Part shown: in pieces, positions 41,463-51,018 of the stretch
Layout of the letters: the number at the start of each line of letters is the position of its first letter
Position numbering within the stretch: the first letter of the stretch is position 1
Assembly (NCBI GenBank): GCA_964529285.1
Contig: CAZGWK010000017.1
Location: forward strand, 1-59,877
Source of the DNA: SURF-21 sp964529285
Lineage (GTDB): Bacteria > Actinomycetota > Geothermincolia > Geothermincolales > RBG-13-55-18
Reading direction: 5' to 3'
DNA: 59,877 nt
Translations under genes and position numbers: made by a program
The notes under the pieces: generated by a model
What the model was told of the DNA's origin: nothing
What the model saw: the letters and a program-made list of their open reading frames with translations, nothing else
The model's database searches: none

Positions 41463-42512
41463 TTGTATTGCGAGGTTTGCGGCATCCCGCAGGGTATTTC
41501 GAAGGGTAACGTCTGGTACTCAGGCGGTACCATCGCCGGCAGGTATCCGCCATATATCAAGGGTACTTTCTTCGACGCGGACGAGCTCAATTACCTCTTC
41601 CGGTCCCTGTCGGAGTACCTGGATTACGACATCAGCGATATCGTCGCGAGCGGTAAGTACCACGACGCGAGGGAGTACATGTCCGCTATGGTCGGGAAGA
41701 TGAAGGAGGCCTCGGGTGGAAAGCTGCCCCCGGACGAGGAACTCTACCGCATGATGCTCACCCCCATATGCATCTGGGGTATCGCCAGGGTGGAGTTCGC
41801 GGACATGCAGCCGGATAAGATGGTCATAGACGTCAAGGACCCTTATTCCGTTCCCCTCTTGTGCGGCGACGTCGCCGGGGTGGCCGACGTGGTGACGGGG
41901 CGCGAGAACGTGGCCGTCTGGAAAGGCGGCGAGCGGGAGGGCGCGATCGTCGTGACGCCGGACCAGGGCCATGCGGCGGCGGCCGAGCGTGTAGACGAAG
42001 CTTCGGGATACGATGTTCAGACCGATTCCGAGGAGCTCGCCTGCGAGCGCTGCGAGGCCTGCGGGGCCCCGCGGGAGGTCTCGCGGCTCTTCGCATGGGA
42101 GAGGGAGGTATGCAGGATAGAGGAGAGGTCTTCCGGCAGGCGCTATTGCTTCAACAACACGCGGGGTATAAGCGTCGTGCTCGCGGTGCTCGCGGGCGAG
42201 CTCGGGGAGGACATAGAGGAGAAGATGGTGGACATGGCGAGGGAGTACTCCCGGTCCTTGTACGAAGCCATGGGTGATGGCCTGGAGCAGGAATACGAAA
42301 TGGAAAGCTATCCCTACCGCGGTTGGGGGAAGTTCGAAGAGATCCCCGCCATAGGCGGAAAGCTTTCATTCGGCTTGTTGAACCCATATAACGAGGTACT
42401 GGTTGCGGGCAGGATATGGGGCATGCTGGAGGCGGCGGCGGGCGATGCCCTGCGCCTGGCGCACAGGTCGCGCGAGGGCGATACCCTGCGCCTCGCCTTC
42501 GAGCGGTCCTGA
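41463..42512 (+). CDS. Hypothetical protein with duplicated Cys-x2-Cys-Gly units (paralogue B)
   Basis: 349 residues. It shares the architecture of the protein at 17335-18405: unit 1 opens at C3 (CEVCGIPQGISKG...FFDADEL...LSEYLDY) and unit 2 near residue 198 (CEACGAPREVSR...CFNNTRG...LAGELGED). The VIDVKDPYSVPLLCGD block between the units matches the paralogue's VYIEDPYSLPFFCGD. TTG start. It lies 51 bp before a radical SAM gene, while paralogue A follows an importer, so the family is probably a metal-binding accessory or sensor. I do not know it. Confidence 0.65.
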   Translation: MYCEVCGIPQGISKGNVWYSGGTIAGRYPPYIKGTFFDADELNYLFRSLSEYLDYDISDIVASGKYHDAREYMSAMVGKMKEASGGKLPPDEELYRMMLTPICIWGIARVEFADMQPDKMVIDVKDPYSVPLLCGDVAGVADVVTGRENVAVWKGGEREGAIVVTPDQGHAAAAERVDEASGYDVQTDSEELACERCEACGAPREVSRLFAWEREVCRIEERSSGRRYCFNNTRGISVVLAVLAGELGEDIEEKMVDMAREYSRSLYEAMGDGLEQEYEMESYPYRGWGKFEEIPAIGGKLSFGLLNPYNEVLVAGRIWGMLEAAAGDALRLAHRSREGDTLRLAFERS

Positions 42513-42563
42513 AGCAGCGCGCGGAGCGCGCGGCATCTTCAACGGCGTGGAGGAGTGGGTAGA

Positions 42564-43817
42564 TTGCGCGTGGCCCTGGTCAACCCCAACCGTTACCTCG
42601 AGCCGCCGGTGATCCCCCTGGGGCTGGAGTACGTGGCGCATTACCTCGAGCGCGAGGGCCACGAGGTGAGCGTGGTAGACCTCGCCTTCGCGGAGGACCC
42701 CGCAGCCGCCCTCGGCGAGGCAATGCGGTCCTTCTCGCCGGAAGTCGTCGGCTTTTCGCTGCGCAACGTAGATTCCTCGCTGTATTACGATAACGTCTTC
42801 TTTCTGCAAGAGGCCGCGGAGCTCGTCGCGTCATGCCGCGAGTCGTGCGGCGCGCGGGTGGTTGCGGGGGGCAGCGCCTTTCTGGCCGGGCCGCGTGAGG
42901 TGGCCGAGTACGTGGGATGCGATTTCGCGGTTTACGGGCCGGGCGAGAGGGCTTTCCCCGCTCTGCTCGCTTACCTGGAGAGGGGCGCGGCTCCGCCGCG
43001 GCTGTTCGACGGTTGGAGTTATTCTTACGATCGTAACGAGGTGCCCGCAAGGGGGCGCTTTATCGACTACGCGCCTTATCTCGAGCGGAGGGGGGTTGCG
43101 GGCTTCGCCACGCAGACGGGATGCACGGCGGCGTGCAGTTTCTGCGTCGAAGCGTGCCTGCCCTGGAGGGCCCGCACTCCCGGCGCCGTCGTAGACGAGC
43201 TAGCCGCGCTGAAGGAGATGGGATGCGGCGAACTCCACCTCTGCGACAGCGAGTTCAACCAGGACCTGGATACCGCCAAAGAGCTCCTGATGCACATGGC
43301 CCGAGCTGAACTTGGTATATCGTGGTCCCTGTATATGAAGCCGCTCCCCCACGATGAGAAGCTCTTTCACCTGCTGGCCGCGGCCGGCGCCTCATCCCTG
43401 ACCCTCTCGGTGGACTCGCGCTCCCTCTACGGGGGCGCATACGACCTCCTGGACCTGCAGAGCGCCATCTTCCTGGCGCAGCGGGAGGGCGTAGAGGTCG
43501 CCGTCGATCTGCTGGTGGGGTTCCCCGGCGAGACCATGGAGGAACTGCGCGACGTATTCGATTTCTTCCGGGGGGTAAGGCCGGAGACCGTGGGGGTGAA
43601 CGCCTGGCTCAGGGTCTTCAAATACACGGGGCTGGGCGTGAGCATGCGTGGGCGCCGGCCGCCCGCCGGTATCGTCGCGGGAGACGACCCCGATTACGTG
43701 CGGCCGGTCTATTACAGCTGGATGACCCAGGATGACTGCAGGGAATTGATCGCAGGCGACGGGCTCTTTCGCATCGAAGGGCTGGAACGCCGCAGCAATT
43801 ACGAGCGTCTGCAATAA
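42564..43817 (+). CDS. B12-binding-domain radical SAM protein
   Basis: 417 residues. The N-terminal Rossmann-like B12-binding domain (VALVNPNRY...GLEYVAHYLEREGHEVSVVDL) is followed by the radical SAM core with C187-x3-C191-x2-C194 (QTGCTAACSFCVEACLPW). DLLVGFPGETMEEL is the usual later motif. It lacks the B12 DxHxxG signature in the N-terminal domain, like many members that do not bind cobalamin visibly. Chemistry unknown. GGAGGAG is 8 nt before the TTG at 42564; GTG at 42555 is an alternative. Confidence 0.8.
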   Translation: MRVALVNPNRYLEPPVIPLGLEYVAHYLEREGHEVSVVDLAFAEDPAAALGEAMRSFSPEVVGFSLRNVDSSLYYDNVFFLQEAAELVASCRESCGARVVAGGSAFLAGPREVAEYVGCDFAVYGPGERAFPALLAYLERGAAPPRLFDGWSYSYDRNEVPARGRFIDYAPYLERRGVAGFATQTGCTAACSFCVEACLPWRARTPGAVVDELAALKEMGCGELHLCDSEFNQDLDTAKELLMHMARAELGISWSLYMKPLPHDEKLFHLLAAAGASSLTLSVDSRSLYGGAYDLLDLQSAIFLAQREGVEVAVDLLVGFPGETMEELRDVFDFFRGVRPETVGVNAWLRVFKYTGLGVSMRGRRPPAGIVAGDDPDYVRPVYYSWMTQDDCRELIAGDGLFRIEGLERRSNYERLQ

Positions 43818-43848
43818 GAGCTCCGGTAATACCGCGGCCCCTATCGCG

Positions 43849-43878
43849 TTGAATAAATAGAGGGCATATATATATAAT
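43849..43878 (+). promoter_or_regulatory. Promoter for the subtilase gene
   Basis: TTGAAT (43849-43854), 18-nt spacer, TATAAT (43873-43878), about 40 bp before the start codon. Confidence 0.5.
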
Positions 43879-43916
43879 GAGATCCTAACCCTTGGGGGAG
43901 CAAAAAGGGGGAAGAA

Positions 43917-46900
43917 ATGAGAGCGCGCCGCAGGTCGGCAAAGGGCGCACTGGCAAGCATAACGGGTGCGTTTTTATTAACGGTAATCGTCATAATGTCG
44001 GGGACGTTCGCAGCGGCGGACGCTCCCTGGCCCCAGCATCCCCCCGGACAGGACCCATACAGGTACGAGGACTACTGCTTCAGCCCGCAAACCCCCGACG
44101 ACTACGATCCCGCCGGCAGAGACTTCTGGAAGTACAGCGGCGATGAGAGCAACACTCTATACCAGGCACTGATCGGCCTCTTCAACCCCGACTTGAACCG
44201 CCAGGAGCTGGAAGGCGTCATGGGCGCCAGCGTGGACAAGGCCTGGAGTATCACCACGGGAAGGCCCGACGTGCTCATCGCCGTGCTCGACTCGGGCATC
44301 GCGTGGCATGACGCGGCGGCCACGGGGGAACTCGCGCGTAAGTGCCATCTCAACGAGGGTGAACTCCCCCCGCCCGAAGGCGCCGCCGACACCTGGGACA
44401 AGAACGGGGACGGGGTGTTCAACGTGGACGATTACATCGGCGATCCCCGCGTTGCGGACCTGAACGGGAACGGCCTGATAGACCCGCAGGATCTCATCTG
44501 GACGTTTTCCGACGGCGAGGACGGAGACGGAAACGGCTACGCCGACGATATCTGCGGATGGGATTTCCACGAGGACGACAACGATCCGTGGGACGAGCTG
44601 GGTGACGGCCACGGTACCGCCGGTGGCATCTGGTCGGCGGGCGAGGCTAACAGCGGGAGTATCATACCGGGTACGTGCCCCAACGCCATGATCCTGCCGG
44701 TGAGGGTGGGCGATTCCTGCTTCGTGGACGCGGGCGACTTCGCCCAGGGGGTGGTGTTCGCGGTCGATTCCGGGGCCTGGCTCGTACAGGGGGCCGTGAA
44801 CGGCGTTAACAACACCAACTTTGCCCAGGAGGCCATAGATTACGCATATTCGAGCGGCGTGGCGGTGGTCGCGGCCGCCGGGGACCAGAGTTCCGCACGG
44901 CGCGTTTTTCCGGCCGGCTGCGAAAACACCATCCAGGTGAACGCCGTACAGAGATATAACGAGGCGGGGTCCGATTCCATGGACCAGTTCCCGCCCTCCT
45001 ACCTCTACCTGGCTGGCAATACGGATTACGGTGCCCATACCGTCGTCTCCGCCCCGGACGGCCATTCCTCCGGGGCCGCCGGAAGGTTGGCAGGTGTCGC
45101 CGCGCTGATCTATTCCGCGGCCGAGAACGACGTGCAGCGGGGCGAGATGTGGCGTTACCCGGGACTGGATACGCCGCTGTCGGCCAACGAGGTCAAGCAG
45201 ATCATAACCATGACCGCGGACGATATCGATTTCTCCCCCGGCTCCTGCAACGTATCACTGGGAATCGCCGACTTCCTGCTGGGCTCCTCGCAGCGGTTTC
45301 CCTCCACCTCCGGATGGGACCCTTACTTCGGCTACGGGAGGGTGAACGCCTACGAAGCCGTGGCGGCAGTGGACCAGGGACGCATCCCGCCCGAGGCCGA
45401 GATAAGTTCGCCGCATTGGTTCGAGCTGGTGAACCCGGGACGTGTATCCCTGGATATAACCGGAAAGGTGGCCGCGGTGCGTGCCGGCAGCTATAAATAC
45501 GTGGTGGAATGGGGGCCGGGCTGGGATCCGGGTGAGGGGGAATGGATCACGGCGAGCGAGGCCGATTACCAGTACGAGCCGGTGGAGGGGGTCCTGGCGA
45601 CCCTGGACCTCGGCCAGGTCTACCGGGCGGTCATGGACAGCGTGCAGGAACGGGGAGGAGCAGACGACCCCAACCGTTATACCTTCACCGTCAGGATAAG
45701 GGTACGCGACGACGCGGGTAACTGGGGAGAGGACCGCAAGGCAGCCTTCTGTTTCGACGACCCCGATGCCTATGCGGGCATGCCGTTGAACGTAGGATCC
45801 GGCATCTCGGCGTCGCCTCGCTTCGCGGACCTGGACGACGACGGCGAGAACGAGCTCATCGTGGCCACGGACGAGGGTATGGTCCACGCATACGATTCCG
45901 ACCTCGGCGAGGTGGCCGGATGGCCGGTGCATGTGACGCCCCTGCCGCTTCACGACGGCTCCGAGGGCTATAAGTCCGGGCGGGTGACCATGGAGGCATA
46001 CGCCTCCGTCGCCGGGACGCCGGCTGTAGGCGACCTGGACCACGACGGAACCCTGGAAGTTGTGGCTGCTGATATGCAGGGGCGGGTCTATGCCTGGGAC
46101 CGGGAGGGCGAACTCCTGCCGGGCTATCCCCTGCGCTCCAACCCGCTCTACTCCATACCGGACCGCGCTGACTGGTGGACGGAGGGCGTCCTTCCCGCCG
46201 CATGGCAGGCAGAGCGTTTCGTGCCGGATAAAGTACATCGACTCGACAGGTGGAACCGCCTGGACAAGGCTTTTATGCAGGGACCCGTACTGTGCAACCT
46301 GGACGGCTCCGCGGACGGCAGCCTGGAGATAGTGGCAGCCTGCATGGACCAGCACCTCTACGCCTGGCATGCCGACGGCAGGCTGGTGGAGGGCTGGCCG
46401 GTAAAACTGGTGGATCCCGCCAGGGTGGCTTCGTTCGATCCGCTCACCCATACCTGCGATCTCCACGATAAAGAGAACCAACCCGGGGGAGGCGGGATAG
46501 CCGCGGCCCCTTCCGTGGCGGACCTGGACGGCGACGGAGACCTCGAGGTCATCTGCGGTACGGGCGAGCTATACGCGGACGAGGCCCCTAACGTGTCTTC
46601 CGGCACCTTCGGCGCCGGCGCCTTCCTGTCAGTGTTGGAAGCCCTGTCCGGCAGACCTGCAGGTGAAGCGCTGCGGCCCGGCAACACCCGCGTTTACGCC
46701 TTGCACCACGCCGGAGCCGCGCAAGGCCTCGAGGCAGGGGTGCAATCCCCTTCCGACAAGGTCCCCTCCCAGGCCTACCTGGACGGCTGGCCCGCGAGTA
46801 TCGCCGTGGCGGTTCCGGGCATGATGCCGGGCGTAACGGAGGGATTGAGCGCCGCCCCCCTCGCCGACGTGGACGGGGACGGCAGCATGGAGATCGGCAT

Positions 46901-47927
46901 CTCCCCGGCTGCCGGGCCCGCCTATCTGCTGAATGCCGACGGCTCTTCCTTCCTGGGGAGTGACGAGAGCGGCCTTCCGCTCGGCCTGGAAAGCAACGAA
47001 ACGGGCGGTGCCGCCGCGTCCTCCGACGTCCCGTTGATGTGCGTGGCGGGGGGCGCATGTTTTGCGGACCTGGGAGGAGGCCTTTCGTATATCGCGCCCA
47101 CCGTGGGGCTGGGGAGGTTGGCGGATAAGCTGCTGCCCGCCAGCCAGGCGCACCGCGGCGGCCAGCTCTCGGCCTGGAGCGCGTCGGACGGAGGGCAGCT
47201 GGATTCCTTTCCGGCGAGGCTGAACGATGCCGCGTTCTTCATGGCTCCCGCAGCCGCTGATATCGACGGCGACGGCCTTCAGGAGGTGCTCGCCGGCAGT
47301 TCTTATTACGATTTTCATGCCTTCAACGGGTCCGGGGAAGAGCCGTGGGGTTGGCCCAAGTTCACCGGGGGGTGGACGGCATCGACACCCGCGGTGGGCG
47401 ATTTCGGCGGCGACGGCGCCCGCGAGGTGGCGACGGGTACCCGCGAGGGCTGGTTGTTCGTATGGAAGACGGATTCCTCGCCGGCAGACACGGCGGATTG
47501 GCCCTCCTGCGGGCACGATTTGTGGGGAACCGGGTGCCTGGAGACGGACGCCGTGAGGCCGGGACGGGTCGGCGATCTCGCGGCCGAGGAGCTGATGCAG
47601 GGAGAAGATACCGCGGGCGTGAAGCTCACCTGGACAGCTCCGGGCGACGACGGTTACCGCGGGACGGCGCTCGTATACGAGATACGTTTTTCGCTCAACC
47701 CCATCGACGGGGGGAACTGGAAGGATGCCATTCCACTGGAAAGAGGCAAGCCTTTGCCCGGTGAAGCGGGCACCTTGCAGGAATACGCGTGCGAAGGTTT
47801 CCCCTTCGCCGGCGCTTCCGCGGGCACCACTTTCTATTTCGCCTTGCAGACCAGGGACGAGGTGGGCAACCTCTCCGCCGTTTCAAACCCGGCATCCGCG
47901 TCCCACGAGGATAAAACCGCGCGGTAA
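43917..47927 (+). CDS. Exported S8 subtilase-like protein with FG-GAP repeats
   Basis: 1336 residues. Signal peptide about 1-34. The S8 domain has D125 (VLDSGI), H232 (GDGHGTAGG) and a Ser at 384 or 385 (GHSSGAAGRLAGVAALI). The oxyanion-hole position reads AAAGDQSS, with Asp at 323 where Asn is usual, and the Ser motif lacks the common Pro, so activity is uncertain. Residues 163-210 are Asp/Gly-rich, possibly calcium binding. From about 620 there are seven or so FG-GAP/VCBS-type units (ADLDGDGDLEV-like), a seven-bladed propeller candidate, and a C-terminal fibronectin-III-like domain. Surface or secreted. Confidence 0.8.
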   Translation: MRARRRSAKGALASITGAFLLTVIVIMSGTFAAADAPWPQHPPGQDPYRYEDYCFSPQTPDDYDPAGRDFWKYSGDESNTLYQALIGLFNPDLNRQELEGVMGASVDKAWSITTGRPDVLIAVLDSGIAWHDAAATGELARKCHLNEGELPPPEGAADTWDKNGDGVFNVDDYIGDPRVADLNGNGLIDPQDLIWTFSDGEDGDGNGYADDICGWDFHEDDNDPWDELGDGHGTAGGIWSAGEANSGSIIPGTCPNAMILPVRVGDSCFVDAGDFAQGVVFAVDSGAWLVQGAVNGVNNTNFAQEAIDYAYSSGVAVVAAAGDQSSARRVFPAGCENTIQVNAVQRYNEAGSDSMDQFPPSYLYLAGNTDYGAHTVVSAPDGHSSGAAGRLAGVAALIYSAAENDVQRGEMWRYPGLDTPLSANEVKQIITMTADDIDFSPGSCNVSLGIADFLLGSSQRFPSTSGWDPYFGYGRVNAYEAVAAVDQGRIPPEAEISSPHWFELVNPGRVSLDITGKVAAVRAGSYKYVVEWGPGWDPGEGEWITASEADYQYEPVEGVLATLDLGQVYRAVMDSVQERGGADDPNRYTFTVRIRVRDDAGNWGEDRKAAFCFDDPDAYAGMPLNVGSGISASPRFADLDDDGENELIVATDEGMVHAYDSDLGEVAGWPVHVTPLPLHDGSEGYKSGRVTMEAYASVAGTPAVGDLDHDGTLEVVAADMQGRVYAWDREGELLPGYPLRSNPLYSIPDRADWWTEGVLPAAWQAERFVPDKVHRLDRWNRLDKAFMQGPVLCNLDGSADGSLEIVAACMDQHLYAWHADGRLVEGWPVKLVDPARVASFDPLTHTCDLHDKENQPGGGGIAAAPSVADLDGDGDLEVICGTGELYADEAPNVSSGTFGAGAFLSVLEALSGRPAGEALRPGNTRVYALHHAGAAQGLEAGVQSPSDKVPSQAYLDGWPASIAVAVPGMMPGVTEGLSAAPLADVDGDGSMEIGISPAAGPAYLLNADGSSFLGSDESGLPLGLESNETGGAAASSDVPLMCVAGGACFADLGGGLSYIAPTVGLGRLADKLLPASQAHRGGQLSAWSASDGGQLDSFPARLNDAAFFMAPAAADIDGDGLQEVLAGSSYYDFHAFNGSGEEPWGWPKFTGGWTASTPAVGDFGGDGAREVATGTREGWLFVWKTDSSPADTADWPSCGHDLWGTGCLETDAVRPGRVGDLAAEELMQGEDTAGVKLTWTAPGDDGYRGTALVYEIRFSLNPIDGGNWKDAIPLERGKPLPGEAGTLQEYACEGFPFAGASAGTTFYFALQTRDEVGNLSAVSNPASASHEDKTAR

Positions 47928-47988
47928 GCGTACCGAGACGCCAGGCGATAGCGCACCCTGCTTTACTCCAGCCCGGAGAATAATATGC

Positions 47989-48017
47989 TTGACTAGTACA
48001 GTGTCATCATATAATAT
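47989..48017 (+). promoter_or_regulatory. Promoter for the Phd-like gene
   Basis: TTGACT (47989-47994), 17-nt spacer, TAATAT (48012-48017), 37 bp before the start codon. Confidence 0.5.
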
Positions 48018-48053
48018 AACATATATATCTTGATGAACTCCAAAGGAGAAAAG

Positions 48054-48257
48054 ATGGCAGTAAGGATCATCAGCACGACGGAATTGCGGTCCAAGGCGGC
48101 AGACATGGTCCTCGGGCTGCGGCGGGGAGACCGTTTCCTCATCCAGCATTACAACGACATCGTAGGCTACATAACCCCCGAGATACCCTCAGACCTGCTC
48201 AAGAAGTTGGGCGGCAAGGGGGGCAAGCGCGAGGAGACCTTCAAGTCTATCGACTAG
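48054..48257 (+). CDS. Phd/YefM-like antitoxin, orphan
   Basis: 67 residues. The N-terminal TTELRSKAADMVLGLRRGDRFLI matches the Phd/YefM fold, where a short helix-strand core binds DNA. The C-terminus is short and Lys/Gly-rich rather than a long toxin-wrapping tail. AAAGGAG is 5 nt upstream. No toxin-like gene follows, so it may be a stand-alone regulator or a remnant of a toxin-antitoxin pair. Confidence 0.6.
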   Translation: MAVRIISTTELRSKAADMVLGLRRGDRFLIQHYNDIVGYITPEIPSDLLKKLGGKGGKREETFKSID

Positions 48258-48333
48258 ACCTCCCGCGTCCCGAAGGGTGCCGGTAGCAGGTTCCCCTTCG
48301 CGACCCTTACGTCCCGTTTCAGAAGGAGACACC

Positions 48334-48759
48334 TTGTTTCCCTTTCCTCACTTCCTCCCGGGGCGCCTGAAAAGAAATGAGAGGGCACAGGCCACGGCGG
48401 AATTCGCCCTCGTTCTGCCCCTGCTCCTGCTGGTCTTTCTTCTCTTCGTGCAGGCCGTGACGGTTATGAAGGCCCAGATAGCCGTGACCGCGGCGGCAAG
48501 GGAAGGTGCGAGGAAGGGCGTGGAGACGGGCAGCCCCGTGCTTATAGAGGGGGCGGCGGTGAGGTCCGCCGCGGGGCTGGACCGCGACAGGCTGAAAGTG
48601 GCGGTGGAGAGCGGGCCGCGCCGGCGCGGGGAATGGGTGCGCGTGGAGGTGGAATACGAGGTGCCCGTGGCTGTCCCTGCCGTGGGCAGGTTCCTCCCTC
48701 CTGTCACGGTGCGCGGGAGCGCGGAGATGCGCATAGAAAACGACCGGGAGGACCCGTGA
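48334..48759 (+). CDS. TadE-like pseudopilin
   Basis: 141 residues. The TadE pattern is clear: ERAQATAEFALVLPLLLLVFLLFVQAV, with the conserved Glu after the basic segment and a single N-terminal transmembrane helix, then AREGARKG. These minor pilins are exported with Tad/Flp pili. The TTG at 48334 has AAGGAG 6 nt upstream, and gives a start close to the helix; the longer reading is unlikely. It overlaps the next gene by 4 nt. No tadA, tadB or tadC is in the window. Confidence 0.75.
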   Translation: MFPFPHFLPGRLKRNERAQATAEFALVLPLLLLVFLLFVQAVTVMKAQIAVTAAAREGARKGVETGSPVLIEGAAVRSAAGLDRDRLKVAVESGPRRRGEWVRVEVEYEVPVAVPAVGRFLPPVTVRGSAEMRIENDREDP

Positions 48760-49145
48760 GAAGCGGACTGGCAGGCGACGAGCGCGCCGGAACCACCCTG
48801 GTGGCGGCGGCGCTGATGGTGGTCATGCTGCTGGTGGGCGTAGTCCTGCACGACGTCACCGCCCTCTACGGCGCCCGCGGCGCGGCGCAGACCGCCGCCG
48901 ATGCCGCCGCCAAGGCGGCGGGGCTCGAGCTGACCCCATGCTTCGGGGTAGGGAGCGATCCCCGCGGCGCGGCGGAAGAGTATGCCGCCCGCAACGGCTC
49001 CGACCTGCTGGAGTGCTCTTTCGGCGCGAGCGAACGCTATCTCTGGGTCACGGTCCGCGTGCGCAGGAACGTGGAGCTGCTGGTGATGGGAAGCGGGAGC
49101 GCGGGGGTAAAGGCGACCGCCCGCTGCTACTTCGATACTAAATAA
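48756..49145 (+). CDS. TadG-like/Rv3654c-type pilus-assembly protein
   Basis: 129 residues. A short N-terminus (DERAGTTLVAAALMVVMLLVGVVL) is a TadE/G-type transmembrane helix, then an Ala-rich segment (RGAAQTAADAAAKAAGLEL) of the kind seen in helicase/secretion-neighbour TadG-like proteins of Actinobacteria. The GTG start overlaps the TadE stop with GGGAGG just upstream, so the two are coupled. It converges on the lipoprotein gene with an 8-bp overlap. Confidence 0.7.
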   Translation: MRSGLAGDERAGTTLVAAALMVVMLLVGVVLHDVTALYGARGAAQTAADAAAKAAGLELTPCFGVGSDPRGAAEEYAARNGSDLLECSFGASERYLWVTVRVRRNVELLVMGSGSAGVKATARCYFDTK

Positions 49146-49935
49146 AGAAGGGAAACACGCCTATGAGCCATTCCCTGCCCTCCTGCACCAGGACGACGCG
49201 GGAGGTCTCGGATTCCAGGTTACCCCTGCTGCCGAACTCCACCGTGACATCTATTTCGGCGGTGCCGTCCTCTATTTCTATCTCTTCGGCCGCGAAATCG
49301 TATGAGCGAGCCGTGCCGAATACGCCGGAGAACTCCGCCGAGGTCCAGGGCTCCTCCAGGCGGTGTTTCTCCTTGTAGCCCGGGCTCAGGTGTTCGAATA
49401 TATAGGTGGTATCTCCGTCGATACAGGCGATGAGAAAATCGCGCAAGGCCTGCTCGACCCGTACCTCCTCCGCATCTTCTAACACCGGTTTGCGTGACCA
49501 GTCCATGGCGGTGAAATCCTCCACCTTCCACTCCCCGTCTTCCAGGCCCAGCACCAGCGTCTCCTCGCGCCTCCCCTTGCCTGCGACCTCGACGTCCACG
49601 GTAATCACGGCCCGGTCCTCCTGTATGGCCATGTCCTCCTCGGGAATGAAGCGATAGGAGGAGACGTATCCCAGCGCGGCGACGAGCTGTTCGCTGGTGA
49701 TAGGGTCGGGGACTCCCTTCTCCTCCAGGTATTCCCGGGACATCAGGGAACGCAACAAGGCAACGTCCTGGTCTCCGAGGGCGTTCAGGAAGGCGGTGGC
49801 CGCCTCGGTAGCCGCGCTGACGCCGTCCTGCGGAGCGTCGCCCTCGCCGCATCCTGCCAGGCACAGGGCAAGCACCATGAACGCTGCTACCGCGCACGCG
49901 GCAAGCGATCGGGACAGGCCGCTTGCGACTCTCAT
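49138..49935 (-). CDS. Lipoprotein with two related domains
   Basis: 265 residues. The signal peptide ends LCLAGC with C29 as lipid site. Residues 38-145 and about 155-263 look like two NTF2/DUF4878-like units. Each starts with a helix (ATAFLNALGDQDVALLRSLM; ALRDFLIACIDGDTTYIFEHL) and ends in paired strands (ITVDVEVAGKGRREETLVL; IDVTVEFGSRGNLESETSRVVL). This apparent internal duplication is inferred from pattern. Function unknown; attached to the outside of the cell membrane. Confidence 0.7.
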   Translation of the reverse strand: MRVASGLSRSLAACAVAAFMVLALCLAGCGEGDAPQDGVSAATEAATAFLNALGDQDVALLRSLMSREYLEEKGVPDPITSEQLVAALGYVSSYRFIPEEDMAIQEDRAVITVDVEVAGKGRREETLVLGLEDGEWKVEDFTAMDWSRKPVLEDAEEVRVEQALRDFLIACIDGDTTYIFEHLSPGYKEKHRLEEPWTSAEFSGVFGTARSYDFAAEEIEIEDGTAEIDVTVEFGSRGNLESETSRVVLVQEGREWLIGVFPFFI

Positions 49936-50418
49936 CTACCGCTCCTTTCGAGCATCATTTCTCCGCCCGGGCCGGCATGCCCTCCCTGACATTATATATA
50001 GAGAAGCCGGAAGCGGCGGCAGGGTTCCAATGGCGATAGCGGAGGCGCGTAGATATTTGTTCCACCAGTTCGTTGTAGTGAGCGAGGACGCAAAAAAGCC
50101 CACGGAAAGGAAAGAACAGAAAATGAAGCTTGCGTATTGGGGCGAAGGAGCGATCATCGGCCCCCGTTACCGCCGTTCCGCCGTGCTCAGGGCTCTATAC
50201 GAGGACTTCGCCGGCCGCCGCGAAGGGGAGAGAGCGAGCGCGGGGGAGTCCGCTGCCGGCGGCAGCGCGGAGATCCCTCGCGAGGAGGGGAAAGAGGATG
50301 CATGCGCAGGAACGCCGCTTAGCGCCGACGTGCAAAGGAATATATAATCCAAGATATGTTGTCGAGGCCGGCCGGACCGCCGCTCTGGACGGCGGCGCAA
50401 GACGGGGGCATATAGGCG
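49936..50418. other. 480-bp region between lipoprotein and sigma factor genes
   Basis: It holds divergent promoters in principle (an AT-rich TATATATA stretch lies near 49991) and a weak plus-strand reading frame at 50123-50347, listed separately. No other gene or RNA is seen. Confidence 0.4.
50123..50347 (+). CDS. Possible small hypothetical protein
   Basis: 74 codons beginning MKLAYWGEGAIIGPRYRRS, preceded by AAAGGAAAG. Charged, with no recognisable domain or membrane segment. The frame extends upstream to an ATG at 50030. Coding is only possible, not shown. Confidence 0.2.
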   Translation: MKLAYWGEGAIIGPRYRRSAVLRALYEDFAGRREGERASAGESAAGGSAEIPREEGKEDACAGTPLSADVQRNI

Positions 50419-51012
50419 ATGTTCGGATTACTGGTGCTCCTGGCCATCGAGCGCATGGAGCCCGAGAGGGAGCGGGAACTGGTGGAGAGGGCACGTACCT
50501 CCACGCAAGCCTTCTCCGAACTCTACGAGCACTACATGCCCCTTATCTACCGTTATCTGCTGAGGCGAACCGGCAGCGTGGATGCAGCCGAGGACCTCAC
50601 CGCGACCTGCTTCGAGAAAGCCCTTCGCAACCTGGAGAGATTCCAGTGGAAGGACGTGTCCTTCTCGGCATGGTTGTACCGCATCGCCACCAATACACTG
50701 GTGGATTACTACCGCCGCGAGGGCAGGCGCCGCGAGACCTCCATACAGGACCTGGAAGGAGTGCTGCGTTCTCCCATGGGTGCGGGAGAGGAGGATGTGG
50801 AACGCGCGGCGGTGCTTATGGACCTGGTGCGCAGATTACCCCAGTCCTACCAGCATATCCTGGCCTTGAAGTTCTATCAGGGATTGAGTCACGACGAGAT
50901 GTGCGAGGTACTGGGAGTGAACAAGAAGACATTGACCATGAAGATCTACCGCAGCCTGAAGGCCCTGCGCAAACTGGCCGCGGAATCGGGTTTGCTGGAG
51001 GAAGGGATGTGA
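50419..51012 (+). CDS. ECF-type RNA polymerase sigma factor
   Basis: 197 residues. Sigma region 2 (FSELYEHYMPLIYRYLLRRTG, then AEDLTATCFEKALRNL and WLYRIATNTLVDYYRR) and region 4 (LPQSYQHILALKFYQGLSHDEMCEVLGVNKKTLTMKIYRSLKALR) are complete. ATG at 50455 (MEPERERELVERAR) would begin nearer region 2 and may be the true start. It lies 6 bp before a membrane FecR-like protein, the usual ECF/anti-sigma arrangement, so it is probably released by an extracytoplasmic cue. Confidence 0.88.
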   Translation: MFGLLVLLAIERMEPERERELVERARTSTQAFSELYEHYMPLIYRYLLRRTGSVDAAEDLTATCFEKALRNLERFQWKDVSFSAWLYRIATNTLVDYYRREGRRRETSIQDLEGVLRSPMGAGEEDVERAAVLMDLVRRLPQSYQHILALKFYQGLSHDEMCEVLGVNKKTLTMKIYRSLKALRKLAAESGLLEEGM

Positions 51013-51018
51013 GTTCCC

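Noticed and set aside
49697..50022. Plus-strand reading frame opposite the lipoprotein gene
   Set aside because: The portion opposite the lipoprotein is a shadow. Only the last 74 codons, outside the lipoprotein, were kept, as a low-confidence entry.
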